Below, piece by piece: positions 1-6,733 of a stretch of 7,425 nt of DNA. The notes under the pieces were generated by a model. It was given only the letters and a program-made list of their open reading frames with translations, had not been told where the DNA came from and searched no databases. The stretch is from the NCBI GenBank assembly GCA_011051635.1, contig DRKV01000216.1:1-7425 (forward strand). The letters run 5' to 3'. Numbering within the stretch: the first letter of the stretch is position 1; the number at the start of each line of letters is the position of its first letter. Source of the stretch: Chloroflexota bacterium (GTDB lineage Bacteria; Chloroflexota; Anaerolineae; Anaerolineales; DRKV01). The translations under genes and the position numbers were made by a program.

Positions 1-129
1 GATGGACGGTGGATGGTGGACGATAGACGACAGACGACGGACGGCTGACGACAGACGGTGGACGGTGGATGGCTGACGGCTGACGGTTGACGACTGACGA
101 CCGTCCACTGTCCACGGTCCACCGTCCCC
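1..129. repeat. Degenerate heptanucleotide tandem array with an orientation switch
   Basis: Positions 1-98 read as 14 consecutive 7-base units with consensus GRYNGAY, for example GATGGAC, GGTGGAT, GACAGAC and GGCTGAC. There is no phase slip. The array is already in phase at base 1, so it probably begins upstream of the window. From 102 to 129 the same kind of unit continues on the opposite strand as four units (CGTCCAC, TGTCCAC, GGTCCAC, CGTCCCC), so the two blocks face each other with a junction near 99-101. This gives perfect inverted matches, such as the 10 bases at 54-63 against 117-126, that could fold into hairpins. Degenerate heptamer repeats are known from several bacterial groups, for example the STRR repeats of filamentous cyanobacteria. 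The function here is unknown. An open frame runs through the last part of the array but I do not regard it as coding. Confidence 0.9.
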
Positions 130-140
130 TATCGCGCGGG

Positions 141-146
141 TATAAT
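141..146 (+). promoter_or_regulatory. Sigma-70-type -10 box, probably giving a leaderless mRNA
   Basis: A perfect TATAAT lies at 141-146, inside a short imperfect palindrome (GGGTATAATACC). Its last base is nine bases before the ATG at 156. Transcription normally starts about seven bases after a -10 box, which would put the start near 153-154 and leave almost no 5' leader. No Shine-Dalgarno sequence precedes the ATG, which fits leaderless translation. The -35 position, around 118-123, reads TCCACC. It is a poor match to TTGACA and lies within the inverted heptamers, so either the promoter is weak or activator-dependent, or the -10 box dominates. Confidence 0.6.
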
Positions 147-155
147 ACCACGGTC

Positions 156-2852
156 ATGGCGATGAAAGGTGTGCGTGATTTCTTCTCAACGGGGTTCTCC
201 CGGCTGATGGGGCTGGCCGCGTTGGATGGGGCGCTGGCGCTGGGCTGGATGCTGCACATCCCTTCGGAGGGCGGGCTTTCGACGGCGCGCCTGGGAATGC
301 TGGGGCTGCTGCTGGCCGGGACGCTCCTGCCGCTGGCCGGGCTGCTCCCGGCGGCGCAAAAGCGGCTGCTGCCGCGCTGGAATGCCCTGGGCAGGGACGC
401 GCTCCGCATCCGACGGCTCGCCTTTTGGCTGCTGCTGGCGGCTTTCAACGGAGCGTACTTGCTGACCCTGCCCGCCGACCTAACGGACGCCGCCGCCCGC
501 GCCATCCTGGAACGCGCCGCGCCGCTCCTGTTTTACCTGAGCGCGGTCTGCCTGGAAGGCGCGCTGCTGGTGCTGCCCATCTCGCGGGAGAGCATGAGGC
601 ACGCCTGGCAACAGACCGCGGCACGCGTTGCGCTGCTCGTCTTCGGCGCGCTGCTGGGGGGATGGGCATTCGTCGCCCGCAGCGGCTGGGGGCTGCACCC
701 GTTTTCGGAGTACTTCTACGAGATGGGGGTTCCACTTCTGGAGACCCAATTCTTGCTGGCGTGGGGGCTGAGCGTGGCGGGACGCAAAGGGATGGAGATA
801 CTCGCCCGGCGGGGCTGGCGGCTTTCCGCCCGGCAGGCGGATGCGCTCATCCCACTGGTGTTGTATCTCTCCACCGTCTTCCTGTGGCAGTCCGCTCCGA
901 CGCGCCCGACGTGGTTCTTCACACATCCCGCAGCCCCCAACTTCCAGCGCTACCCCGCCTCCGATGCCCTGCGCTACGACAGCACCGCTCAAAGCGCCCT
1001 CATCGGCAACGGATTGCAAACCGACAACCAGCCGCGCACCCTGAGGCCGCTCTACACCGGATTGCTGGCCGTTTTGCACACCCTGGTCGGTCTGGATTAC
1101 GACCCCGTGGTGCGCGCCCAGGTGTGGGTACTGGCGCTCTTCGTCGTCCTGGCCTACCATCTGGGACGCAGGATGCACAGCCGCACGGCGGGCGTGCTGC
1201 TTGCAGGGCTGCTCTCCCTGCAAGGCTACACGAACATCGCCTACGCCAACCTGTTCACCATCTCGCACGCCCGCCTGCTGATGCCCGACCTGCCGGTGGC
1301 GGTGCTGATGGCAGCCTTCCTGCTGCTGGCGGTGCGCTGGCAAGGTGCGGCTGCTCCGCGCTGGCAAAGCGCGCTCTACAGCGGGGCTGCGCTGGGGGCA
1401 ATGCTGATGGTGCGTCCGGAGAGCATCACCGCAGGCATCGCCGCGCTGCTGGCCGGCCTTCTGCAATGGCCGCGGCAGCCGCGTCTGTGGGGGCGGCAGG
1501 CGGCCATCTTTGCGCTGGGCGTCGGGCTGGTGACTGCGCCGTGGGTGGGGCGCAACTGGGCGCGCTACGGCAAGCCCTTTTTCGATGCGCCGGAACCGCG
1601 GGTCTACATAGCCATCCGTCGAGGGCTGGAATCGTTCCATCCGGCGCCGCCAGAGCCGCCCGAACCGGAGGCCGTCCCGCCGACACCCACACCCCAGGGG
1701 CATATCGGTACACCCGCCAAGAACGCCCTTCCCGCGCCGCCCCCCGCCCTGCCGGAAGACCTCCCAACCCGCATCGTCCAGCACTACCTGAACAGCGAAA
1801 TCCAGAGTTTCCTGGCCTTGCCGGCGACCTTCCGCCTGCCGGATACGCTGCTTTCCTACGGGTTCCTGTACGCGCAAGATGCGCGCCTGTACCTGAACGA
1901 GCGCGGAGAGAATCCCGCGGCGGCCAAAGCACGTCTCGACCGCCGTTTGTATCGCGAGAACACCCTCTTTTGGGCACAATGCTGCCAGTTGGAAGGCTAC
2001 CGGGCGCGTCTGCCCTTCTGGCCGTATCCCGACGGATTGCCCCGGCAGGCCGCCCTGCTGCTGGGGGTCAATTTGCTGCTGGTGGCGCTGGGGGTGGGGC
2101 TGGCGATGCAGCATCTGGGCTGGGCCGGAGCGCTGCCAGCCCTGGCGCACATGGCCTATCTGGGCGGCAACGCCGTGTTCCAGGTTTCGGGCGGGCGGTA
2201 CATTCAGCCGGTCAACTGGATTGTGATTTTGTACTACGCCCTAGGGATTGCCGCGCTCACCTTAGGGGTCGGGAAGGCCCTGGGGTGGCTGGCGGGAGCG
2301 GACTCCCTTTTGAGGGCTGCCGTTTTCCAGGGGAGCCGCGGCCTCTCAAAGGGAGTCCGCACCCCGCGCCGGGCGAGGGTGCTGTTGCCTCTGGGGGCGG
2401 TGCTGCTTTTGGGGTTGGCGATTCCCATCGGGGAACGGCTGGTTCCCCGGCGCTATTCTCCTGCCGTACAAAGCCGCATGGAAGAGGCCCTGCTGGGAAA
2501 AATCCCCGCCGAGGTCTCCGAGGGGATGCTGGTACTCAGCGGAAGGGCGCTCTATCCGCGTTACCTGGAGGCAGGACACGGGACGCCGGACGAGCACCCG
2601 CTGGTGGCTACGCTGGATTACCCGCGCCTGTCCTTTTTCCTGGTTGGCGAGCGCAACCTGAGTGTGCGCCTGCCGCTGGAGGGGCTGCGGGTGGCTTTCC
2701 CCAACGAGAGCGACGTGGTGGTCATCGGCTGCCCCCGCCTGGAAGACAACCGGGCATTGCTGGATGCGCGGCTGGTGGCGAAGGTGGACATCGGCGGGGA
2801 GGTGCGGGCGGTGCTGTGGCGCAGCGCGGATGTGCCTTTCACGTGCCCGTAA
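156..2852 (+). CDS. Polytopic GT-C glycosyltransferase-like membrane protein (ArnT/PMT_2 type)
   Basis: This 898-residue integral membrane protein probably transfers a sugar from a polyprenyl-phosphate donor to an acceptor on the outer face of the membrane. Seen in sequence: hydrophobic spans at about residues 17-34, 46-66, 88-106, 122-142, 156-175, 192-208 and 230-246. A loop follows with D270-A-L-R-Y274 and A278/L282, which aligns with the DEARY-type first loop of the GT39/ArnT superfamily, although the usual Glu after Asp is Ala. M376-P-D-L-P (D378) resembles the second-loop acidic motif, and 419-423 RPESI and 462-476 (P-W, R466-N467, G472-K-P-F) are typical of the family. Residues 497-536 are a Pro-rich insert, more spans follow at about 632-650, 656-700 and 741-757, and the last ~135 residues form a soluble tail. 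The first ~225 residues are extra compared with ordinary family members. The start at 156 is chosen because TATAAT ends nine bases upstream. The frame is open back to 87, but that stretch is repeat array, and ATG 162 is an alternative. Acceptor and sugar are unknown. Confidence 0.75.
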   Translation: MAMKGVRDFFSTGFSRLMGLAALDGALALGWMLHIPSEGGLSTARLGMLGLLLAGTLLPLAGLLPAAQKRLLPRWNALGRDALRIRRLAFWLLLAAFNGAYLLTLPADLTDAAARAILERAAPLLFYLSAVCLEGALLVLPISRESMRHAWQQTAARVALLVFGALLGGWAFVARSGWGLHPFSEYFYEMGVPLLETQFLLAWGLSVAGRKGMEILARRGWRLSARQADALIPLVLYLSTVFLWQSAPTRPTWFFTHPAAPNFQRYPASDALRYDSTAQSALIGNGLQTDNQPRTLRPLYTGLLAVLHTLVGLDYDPVVRAQVWVLALFVVLAYHLGRRMHSRTAGVLLAGLLSLQGYTNIAYANLFTISHARLLMPDLPVAVLMAAFLLLAVRWQGAAAPRWQSALYSGAALGAMLMVRPESITAGIAALLAGLLQWPRQPRLWGRQAAIFALGVGLVTAPWVGRNWARYGKPFFDAPEPRVYIAIRRGLESFHPAPPEPPEPEAVPPTPTPQGHIGTPAKNALPAPPPALPEDLPTRIVQHYLNSEIQSFLALPATFRLPDTLLSYGFLYAQDARLYLNERGENPAAAKARLDRRLYRENTLFWAQCCQLEGYRARLPFWPYPDGLPRQAALLLGVNLLLVALGVGLAMQHLGWAGALPALAHMAYLGGNAVFQVSGGRYIQPVNWIVILYYALGIAALTLGVGKALGWLAGADSLLRAAVFQGSRGLSKGVRTPRRARVLLPLGAVLLLGLAIPIGERLVPRRYSPAVQSRMEEALLGKIPAEVSEGMLVLSGRALYPRYLEAGHGTPDEHPLVATLDYPRLSFFLVGERNLSVRLPLEGLRVAFPNESDVVVIGCPRLEDNRALLDARLVAKVDIGGEVRAVLWRSADVPFTCP
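2298..2360. repeat. 63-base palindromic element in frame inside the GT-C gene
   Basis: The arms GCGGACTCCCTTT (2298-2310) and AAAGGGAGTCCGC (2348-2360) are exact reverse complements over 13 bases. After a one-base bulge (T2311) the stem continues with GAGGG (2312-2316) against CTCTC (2343-2347), five pairs including one G-U. Outside an A-A mismatch (2297/2361), three more GGG/CCC pairs are possible. The unit from arm to arm is exactly 63 bases, or 21 codons. It starts on a codon boundary and encodes residues 715-735 of the membrane protein, in a polar linker between two hydrophobic spans. This has the form of a mobile palindromic element tolerated inside a coding region, like the Rickettsia palindromic elements. 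That origin is inference, since no second copy occurs in the window. Confidence 0.6.
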
Positions 2853-2858
2853 AAAGCG

Positions 2859-2883
2859 AACGCCCCGCACGTTGCGGGGCGTT
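2859..2883. terminator. Bidirectional intrinsic terminator between convergent genes
   Basis: AACGCCCCGCA (2859-2869) and TGCGGGGCGTT (2873-2883) form a perfect 11-pair GC-rich stem with a three-base CGT loop. It starts six bases after the TAA of the plus-strand gene and lies 50 bases past the TGA of the minus-strand glycosyltransferase. Read on the minus strand, the stem is followed by CGC and then five T residues (2855-2851), a good U-tract. Read on the plus strand only three T residues follow, partly within the stem. It should therefore stop the minus-strand operon better than the plus-strand gene. The A-run doubling as U-tract overlaps the plus gene's stop codon. The rest of the 81-base gap shows nothing else. 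Confidence 0.85.
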
Positions 2884-2933
2884 TCAGTGGACAGGCCGGT
2901 TAATTGGCAAGGCTCACAGGGGGGCAAAGATGG

Positions 2934-4082
2934 TCATTCCGTGGAAGGCGCATCTCGCTCCGACAATAGATGCTCGTAAACCGCGATTGTGGCGGCATTG
3001 ACCTGCTGGTGCGTGAATTTCCGTAACACAGATTGCCGGGCAGCCCGTCCCATCTTTCGGCGCAGGGCGGGGGAGCGCAACAGGCGCACGAGAGCATCGG
3101 CCAAAGCCTGCGCGTCCCTGACGGGGACGAGAAGGCCGTTTTCTCCGGGGGTGATAACGGCCCGGCAACCGGGGATGTCGCTCGCCACGAGAGGGCGAGC
3201 GCACGCGGCGGCCTCCAGCAAGACGGTGGGGACGCCCTCGGAAAAGGAGGGCAGGGTCACGATATGGCTGCGGGCGAAAACGGCCTCCATATCGTCCCGC
3301 CACTTCCACCATTCGAGCAGGTCTTCTGCTTCCCAGGCGCGCAGTTGCTCTTCGGGGATAGAGGCCGGGTTTCCGGGGTCGGGCAAGCCCACCAGAACCA
3401 CTCTAACGGGTACGCCCTGCGATTTGAGGATACGGGCGGCTTCCGCAAGTACGCCTACCCCCTTATCCCACAACATACGCGCCGCCAGCAAGACGACGGG
3501 GGTTCCTTCGGGTTCCGGCTGGGGACGAAAGCGCTGCGGGTCAACGCCCACGCTTTCGACCAGCCAGGTACGACCGGCATCCACCAAACCCTGCTCAACG
3601 AAGTAGGTCCTGTCCCCTTGATTCTCGAAAATTACGCCCACCCCGCGGCGGCGCAAGGCGAACCGATAGACGGGCTTGACCAGCAAGCGCAATCCTCTGG
3701 CGCGTGCATCTTCCCCCCGGAAAACGTAACCGCGTCCGGTGACGGCGTTGACCACCGCCGGCACTCCGGCGAGGCGGGCCGCGATGGTCCCATACAAAAC
3801 CGGCTTGATGGTATGGTGATGTACGATGGCGGGGCGCTCCCGGCGGTAAAGACGCGTCAAGGCGTAAACAGCCCTAACCTCAGCCAACGGGGAAAGGGTT
3901 TTGCGCCCCACGCGCCAGGGCAGCCAACGAAAACCGTCCCGATGAAAAGAAGATGCGAATCTCCCAGGGGGAGAGACCAATACCACGTCCCATCCGCGGG
4001 CGCGCAAGGTTCTCATCAGCGAGGACCGGAATTTGTACAAATACCAATCTGTGTTGGCGACGAGGATGATTTTTGGCGGCAC
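2934..4082 (-). CDS. Glycosyltransferase family 4, CapM/PglA-like
   Basis: This 382-residue cytosolic or membrane-associated retaining glycosyltransferase has a GT-B fold and probably adds a sugar from a nucleotide donor to a lipid-linked glycan. The N-terminal acceptor domain opens with P3-K-I-I-L-V-A-N and has the CapM-like hallmarks V87-H-H-H-T-I-K-P-V-L-Y-G (87-98) and N112-A-V-T-G-R-G-Y-V-F (112-121). The donor domain begins near 195 with the A200-A-R-M-L-W-D-K-G motif (200-208). It carries the EX7E pair E282 and E290 in the stretch from P278, then D302-I-P-G-C-R and N315-G-L-L-V-P. Length is normal for the family. The start is GTG at 4080-4082, eight bases after the stop of the preceding gene, with no clear Shine-Dalgarno sequence. 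That fits translational re-initiation. It is the last gene of the operon and is followed by the hairpin at 2859-2883. The sugar cannot be read from sequence. Confidence 0.9.
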   Translation of the reverse strand: MPPKIILVANTDWYLYKFRSSLMRTLRARGWDVVLVSPPGRFASSFHRDGFRWLPWRVGRKTLSPLAEVRAVYALTRLYRRERPAIVHHHTIKPVLYGTIAARLAGVPAVVNAVTGRGYVFRGEDARARGLRLLVKPVYRFALRRRGVGVIFENQGDRTYFVEQGLVDAGRTWLVESVGVDPQRFRPQPEPEGTPVVLLAARMLWDKGVGVLAEAARILKSQGVPVRVVLVGLPDPGNPASIPEEQLRAWEAEDLLEWWKWRDDMEAVFARSHIVTLPSFSEGVPTVLLEAAACARPLVASDIPGCRAVITPGENGLLVPVRDAQALADALVRLLRSPALRRKMGRAARQSVLRKFTHQQVNAATIAVYEHLLSERDAPSTE

Positions 4083-4090
4083 GGAGGCAG

Positions 4091-5215
4091 TCAGGGTAAC
4101 GCGGCGTAGAGTTCCCAGAGACGCCGTTTCATTTGGGGCCAGCCATAACGTTCTTCATAGGCGCGTCGAGCATTAGACCCCAGTTCACGACGCAAAGCGG
4201 AGTTCGCGGCCAGTTCTTGCAGGGCGGTCTCAAGGGCGGTCTCGTCCCCATAGGGGACGACAAGTCCGCAATTCTCCTGGCGGACGATGCGGTCTATGTT
4301 GGTCCCCTCGGCGACGATGATGGGCTTGCCCAACATCATCGCTTCGAAGAGTTTGTTAGGGCTGGAATAACGATGGTTGGGGATAGCCGGGTCGTAGGTG
4401 GCAAAGAGGATGTCCGCGGCGGCGCTGAGTTCCAGGGCGCGGGGGTAGGGAACACGCCCATGCCACAGGACATTGGGCAATTCCCCGGCAGATGCGCTCA
4501 AGACAGCCTCATCCCCACCGAAACCGGCCAGGTCGAGGTACCAATCGGGATGGCGGCGCAGAACGTTGAGCATTTCAAAAAGACCGCGCTCCACCTGCAA
4601 CAATCCGATGTAAGCCAGACGCAAGGAGGCATCTTCGTTCTTTTGTGCAGGAGGGGGACGCAGGTCGGGAGGAGCATTGTAAACCACTGCAGAACGGCGA
4701 GGATGCGCGCCGCGAATCTGCTGCCGGCGGGAGTCATCTACCAAAATCAACGCATCTACCCACCCGATGAGGCGCAAATCGAGAGAGCGAATCGCCTTTT
4801 TGAACAAGGAAGGGGTGGAGCGCAGGTGGTCTGCATAAAAATCGAAAATATCGTAAACCACGCGCTTGCCACACAGTCCCTTGCACAGAACAGCCGGCAA
4901 GACGGTATCGAAATCGCAGGCGTGGATGATATCGAAGTTTTCGCGATGACGCCACAGCCAGGCCGTCAAACCAATTTGCCAGCGCAGCAAAGCCGGCAGA
5001 TTGCGCATACCGCTGGCATACTCCGCCTTAATCGGCAAACGGCGGCAAGGCAGCCCTGCCACCGTATCCGCAACCGGGTTCTTCGCCGAGCGGTCCCAGC
5101 CCAGGAGAGAGACCGTGTATCCCGCCTCCGCCAGCGCCGCGGCCTCCTTCTCTACGCGCGGGTCGGGGGCAATAGGATTAGAACGGCAGAACAACACGCG
5201 ACGGGATGAGTTCAT
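4091..5215 (-). CDS. Glycosyltransferase family 4 (GT-B fold)
   Basis: This 374-residue protein is a nucleotide-sugar glycosyltransferase, probably acting in the cytoplasm on the same glycan as its neighbours. The N-terminal domain has the common GT4 opening, with P18-R-V-E-K-E (19-23) followed by A-L-A-E-A-G (27-32). I97-H-A-C-D-F-D (97-103) is the usual strand-loop before the acceptor site. V120-Y-D-I-F-D (120-125) follows, and a linker comes near 185. The donor domain starts near 199 (L-A-Y-I-G-L-L-Q). It has G231-F-G-G, W251-H-G-R-V, and then Y283-S-S-P-N-K-L-F-E (283-291), in which E291 matches the second Glu of EX7E while the first is replaced by Tyr, as in the SPNKLFE subgroup. The ATG at 5213-5215 overlaps the TGA of the ABC ATPase in an ATGA arrangement, pointing to translational coupling. 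Its stop is eight bases before the next gene. Specific donor and acceptor are not recognisable. Confidence 0.88.
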   Translation of the reverse strand: MNSSRRVLFCRSNPIAPDPRVEKEAAALAEAGYTVSLLGWDRSAKNPVADTVAGLPCRRLPIKAEYASGMRNLPALLRWQIGLTAWLWRHRENFDIIHACDFDTVLPAVLCKGLCGKRVVYDIFDFYADHLRSTPSLFKKAIRSLDLRLIGWVDALILVDDSRRQQIRGAHPRRSAVVYNAPPDLRPPPAQKNEDASLRLAYIGLLQVERGLFEMLNVLRRHPDWYLDLAGFGGDEAVLSASAGELPNVLWHGRVPYPRALELSAAADILFATYDPAIPNHRYSSPNKLFEAMMLGKPIIVAEGTNIDRIVRQENCGLVVPYGDETALETALQELAANSALRRELGSNARRAYEERYGWPQMKRRLWELYAALP

Positions 5216-6717
5216 GTCTCTAATGGGAGAGCAGCCCGTTCTGCGCGATACAGATTCTGAATTTCATCATCCGAGAGACTGCGCCAGTAAATCGTCATGT
5301 TCCGAATCTCCTGTCCCCCCTCGTCCGCGGAAAGCGTGGATTGCGGGCGTAAATCTTCCACAGTGCCATCTTCCTTTTGAACCAGTTCTCCCACCCATTG
5401 CGGGGGACGAATGCCGACGGCCAGGTTTTCCGCCAGACGATAGTTGTTATCGTAGCGCCGGTCATAAGCCATTTCCCCGACCTGCCGGGCGTCCACATAC
5501 AATTTCACTACACCATCGGGGAAACCCTGCCAGGTCATTGTAATCATGTGCCACTCGCCGTAAGGGAACGGCACATTGGGCTGGCGATGACCGTCGAAGT
5601 AAACCGTGACCTCAGGAAAGTTCGCTTTCCCAAAGTACGTTTCCAAGACCCGGCGATTCCCCCCGGCCCGCGCGGTCAGGGAACGCAACGGTTTGCCGGG
5701 GACGGATTCGTCTACAGTGGTGTAAATGACGTAACGACTGTCGTCGCTGTGAAACAGAATGGCGGTGTGCGAGGGGCGTTGGGCGCTGAAACGCAGCCAG
5801 AACGATACCGAACCATGCCGCACGTTGAGAATGGGGTCTGCGGGGTAGATGCACTGTCCCTGCGGCAAAAGGGCGCATTGTTGGTCGGCCATCACATCCG
5901 GCTCGGCGTGCGGGATGGAAATATCTTCGAGGGCCGGTTTCAAAGTCGGCGTCTCGACGCCCGATGCGGGCGTTCCCTCCGGCTCCATGTATTCCATATA
6001 GCGCCGGATAACCTCGTGGGTACTGCCGAAAGCCCGCATCTCGCCGCGGTCCAGCCACATGGCCCGGCTGCAAAAAGCGTCAATGGTGGACATGCTGTGC
6101 GAGACGAGAATGACCGTCGTCCCCTGTTCCTGAAACGAGTACATCCTGTCCAGGCATTTTTGCTGAAAGGCTGCATCTCCCACGGAGAGGACCTCGTCTA
6201 CCAGGAGGATTTCGGGGCGGACGGCGGTAGCCACCGCAAATCCGAGCCGGGCCACCATACCGGTAGAATACGTCCGCAAGGGGGCATCAATAAAATCGCC
6301 AATTTCCGCAAAGGCGATGATTTCCGGCAGTAGTTCCAACACTTCTCGCTTTGTGCGCCCCAACAAAGCACTGTTCAGGAAGACGTTCTCACGTCCGGTC
6401 AGTTCGGGGTGGAAACCTGCGCCCAGTTCGAGCAGAGGGGCCACTTTCCCGCGCAGCACCACCCGCCCCCGGGTAGGGGTCAGGACGCGGGCAACGACCT
6501 TCAACAAGGTGCTTTTCCCTGAGCCGTTTCTCCCAATGACGCCGAAAATTTCCCCGCGTTGTATCTCGAAGGAGATGTCTTTGAGCGCCCAGAAATTTTC
6601 GTAGGACAGTCTGCGCTGCGCCCATCGAATAGCGAATTCCTTGATACCGGAAACGCCCTCGCGGGGGACGCGATAGCGAACCGAGACATTCTCGAAAGTG
6701 ACAACCGGATAAGCCAT
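5212..6717 (-). CDS. Wzt-type polysaccharide-export ABC ATPase with C-terminal LamG/ConA-like domain
   Basis: This 501-residue ATPase subunit probably powers export or flipping of a lipid-linked polysaccharide with the adjacent permease. The nucleotide-binding domain spans about residues 1-240. It has Walker A G62-R-N-G-S-G-K-S-T70, L96-E-L-G-A-G-F-H-P-E-L-T-G-R-E-N typical of the Wzt/TagH class, signature Y150-S-T-G-M, Walker B 169-175 (D174, E175), the D-loop around G180-D181 and switch His207. A linker (about 245-295, with Cys281 and Cys289) leads to a ~200-residue C-terminal domain. That domain has G302-S-V-S-F-W-L-R-F, W389-H-M-I-T-M-T-W, V404-K-L-Y-V-D-A and L481-S-D-D-E-I-Q-N-L-Y, the order of landmarks seen in LamG_3/concanavalin-A-like jelly rolls. 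Classical Wzt proteins carry an Ig-like glycan-binding domain here. The start at 6717 is chosen for the AGGGGGA site nine bases upstream and because the protein then opens M-A-Y-P-V-V-T-F-E-N-V-S-V. The frame is open 39 codons further, but those overlap the permease gene. Confidence 0.92.
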   Translation of the reverse strand: MAYPVVTFENVSVRYRVPREGVSGIKEFAIRWAQRRLSYENFWALKDISFEIQRGEIFGVIGRNGSGKSTLLKVVARVLTPTRGRVVLRGKVAPLLELGAGFHPELTGRENVFLNSALLGRTKREVLELLPEIIAFAEIGDFIDAPLRTYSTGMVARLGFAVATAVRPEILLVDEVLSVGDAAFQQKCLDRMYSFQEQGTTVILVSHSMSTIDAFCSRAMWLDRGEMRAFGSTHEVIRRYMEYMEPEGTPASGVETPTLKPALEDISIPHAEPDVMADQQCALLPQGQCIYPADPILNVRHGSVSFWLRFSAQRPSHTAILFHSDDSRYVIYTTVDESVPGKPLRSLTARAGGNRRVLETYFGKANFPEVTVYFDGHRQPNVPFPYGEWHMITMTWQGFPDGVVKLYVDARQVGEMAYDRRYDNNYRLAENLAVGIRPPQWVGELVQKEDGTVEDLRPQSTLSADEGGQEIRNMTIYWRSLSDDEIQNLYRAERAALPLET

Positions 6718-6726
6718 AAGAGTTGC

Positions 6727-6733
6727 TCCCCCT
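6727..6733 (-). promoter_or_regulatory. Shine-Dalgarno site of the ABC ATPase gene
   Basis: The minus strand reads AGGGGGA here, nine bases before the ATG at 6715-6717. It overlaps the TAG stop codon of the permease gene (6732-6734), so ribosomes ending the permease lie on the site that starts the ATPase. It fixes the ATPase start at 6717 against the longer open frame, and suggests coupled synthesis of the two transporter subunits. Confidence 0.7.

Noticed and set aside
1..129. CRISPR array
   Set aside because: The units are 7 bases long, contiguous and degenerate, with no spacer-repeat alternation and no cas genes nearby.
87..155. N-terminal extension of the GT-C protein starting at ATG 87
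   Set aside because: It is encoded by the heptamer array and by the promoter itself, has a composition unlike the rest of the protein, and is preceded by no start signals.
425..3001. Long plus-strand open frame of 858 codons overlapping the membrane protein gene
   Set aside because: Its translation is Arg/Gly/Ala/Pro-rich without domains or membrane spans, and it lies in another frame of a gene with clear family motifs. It is a high-GC shadow and also reads through the terminator.
3179..3201. Perfect 8-base inverted repeat CGCTCGCC / GGCGAGCG with a 7-base loop
   Set aside because: It lies within the conserved donor domain coding region of the CapM-like glycosyltransferase, has no U-tract, and is short enough to occur by chance in GC-rich sequence.
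3033..5209. Two long plus-strand frames (3033-4109 and 4133-5209) opposite the glycosyltransferase genes
   Set aside because: Both are antisense to genes with well-conserved GT4 motifs, show no recognisable domain, and have no promoter or ribosome-binding signal. They arise from low stop-codon density in GC-rich DNA.
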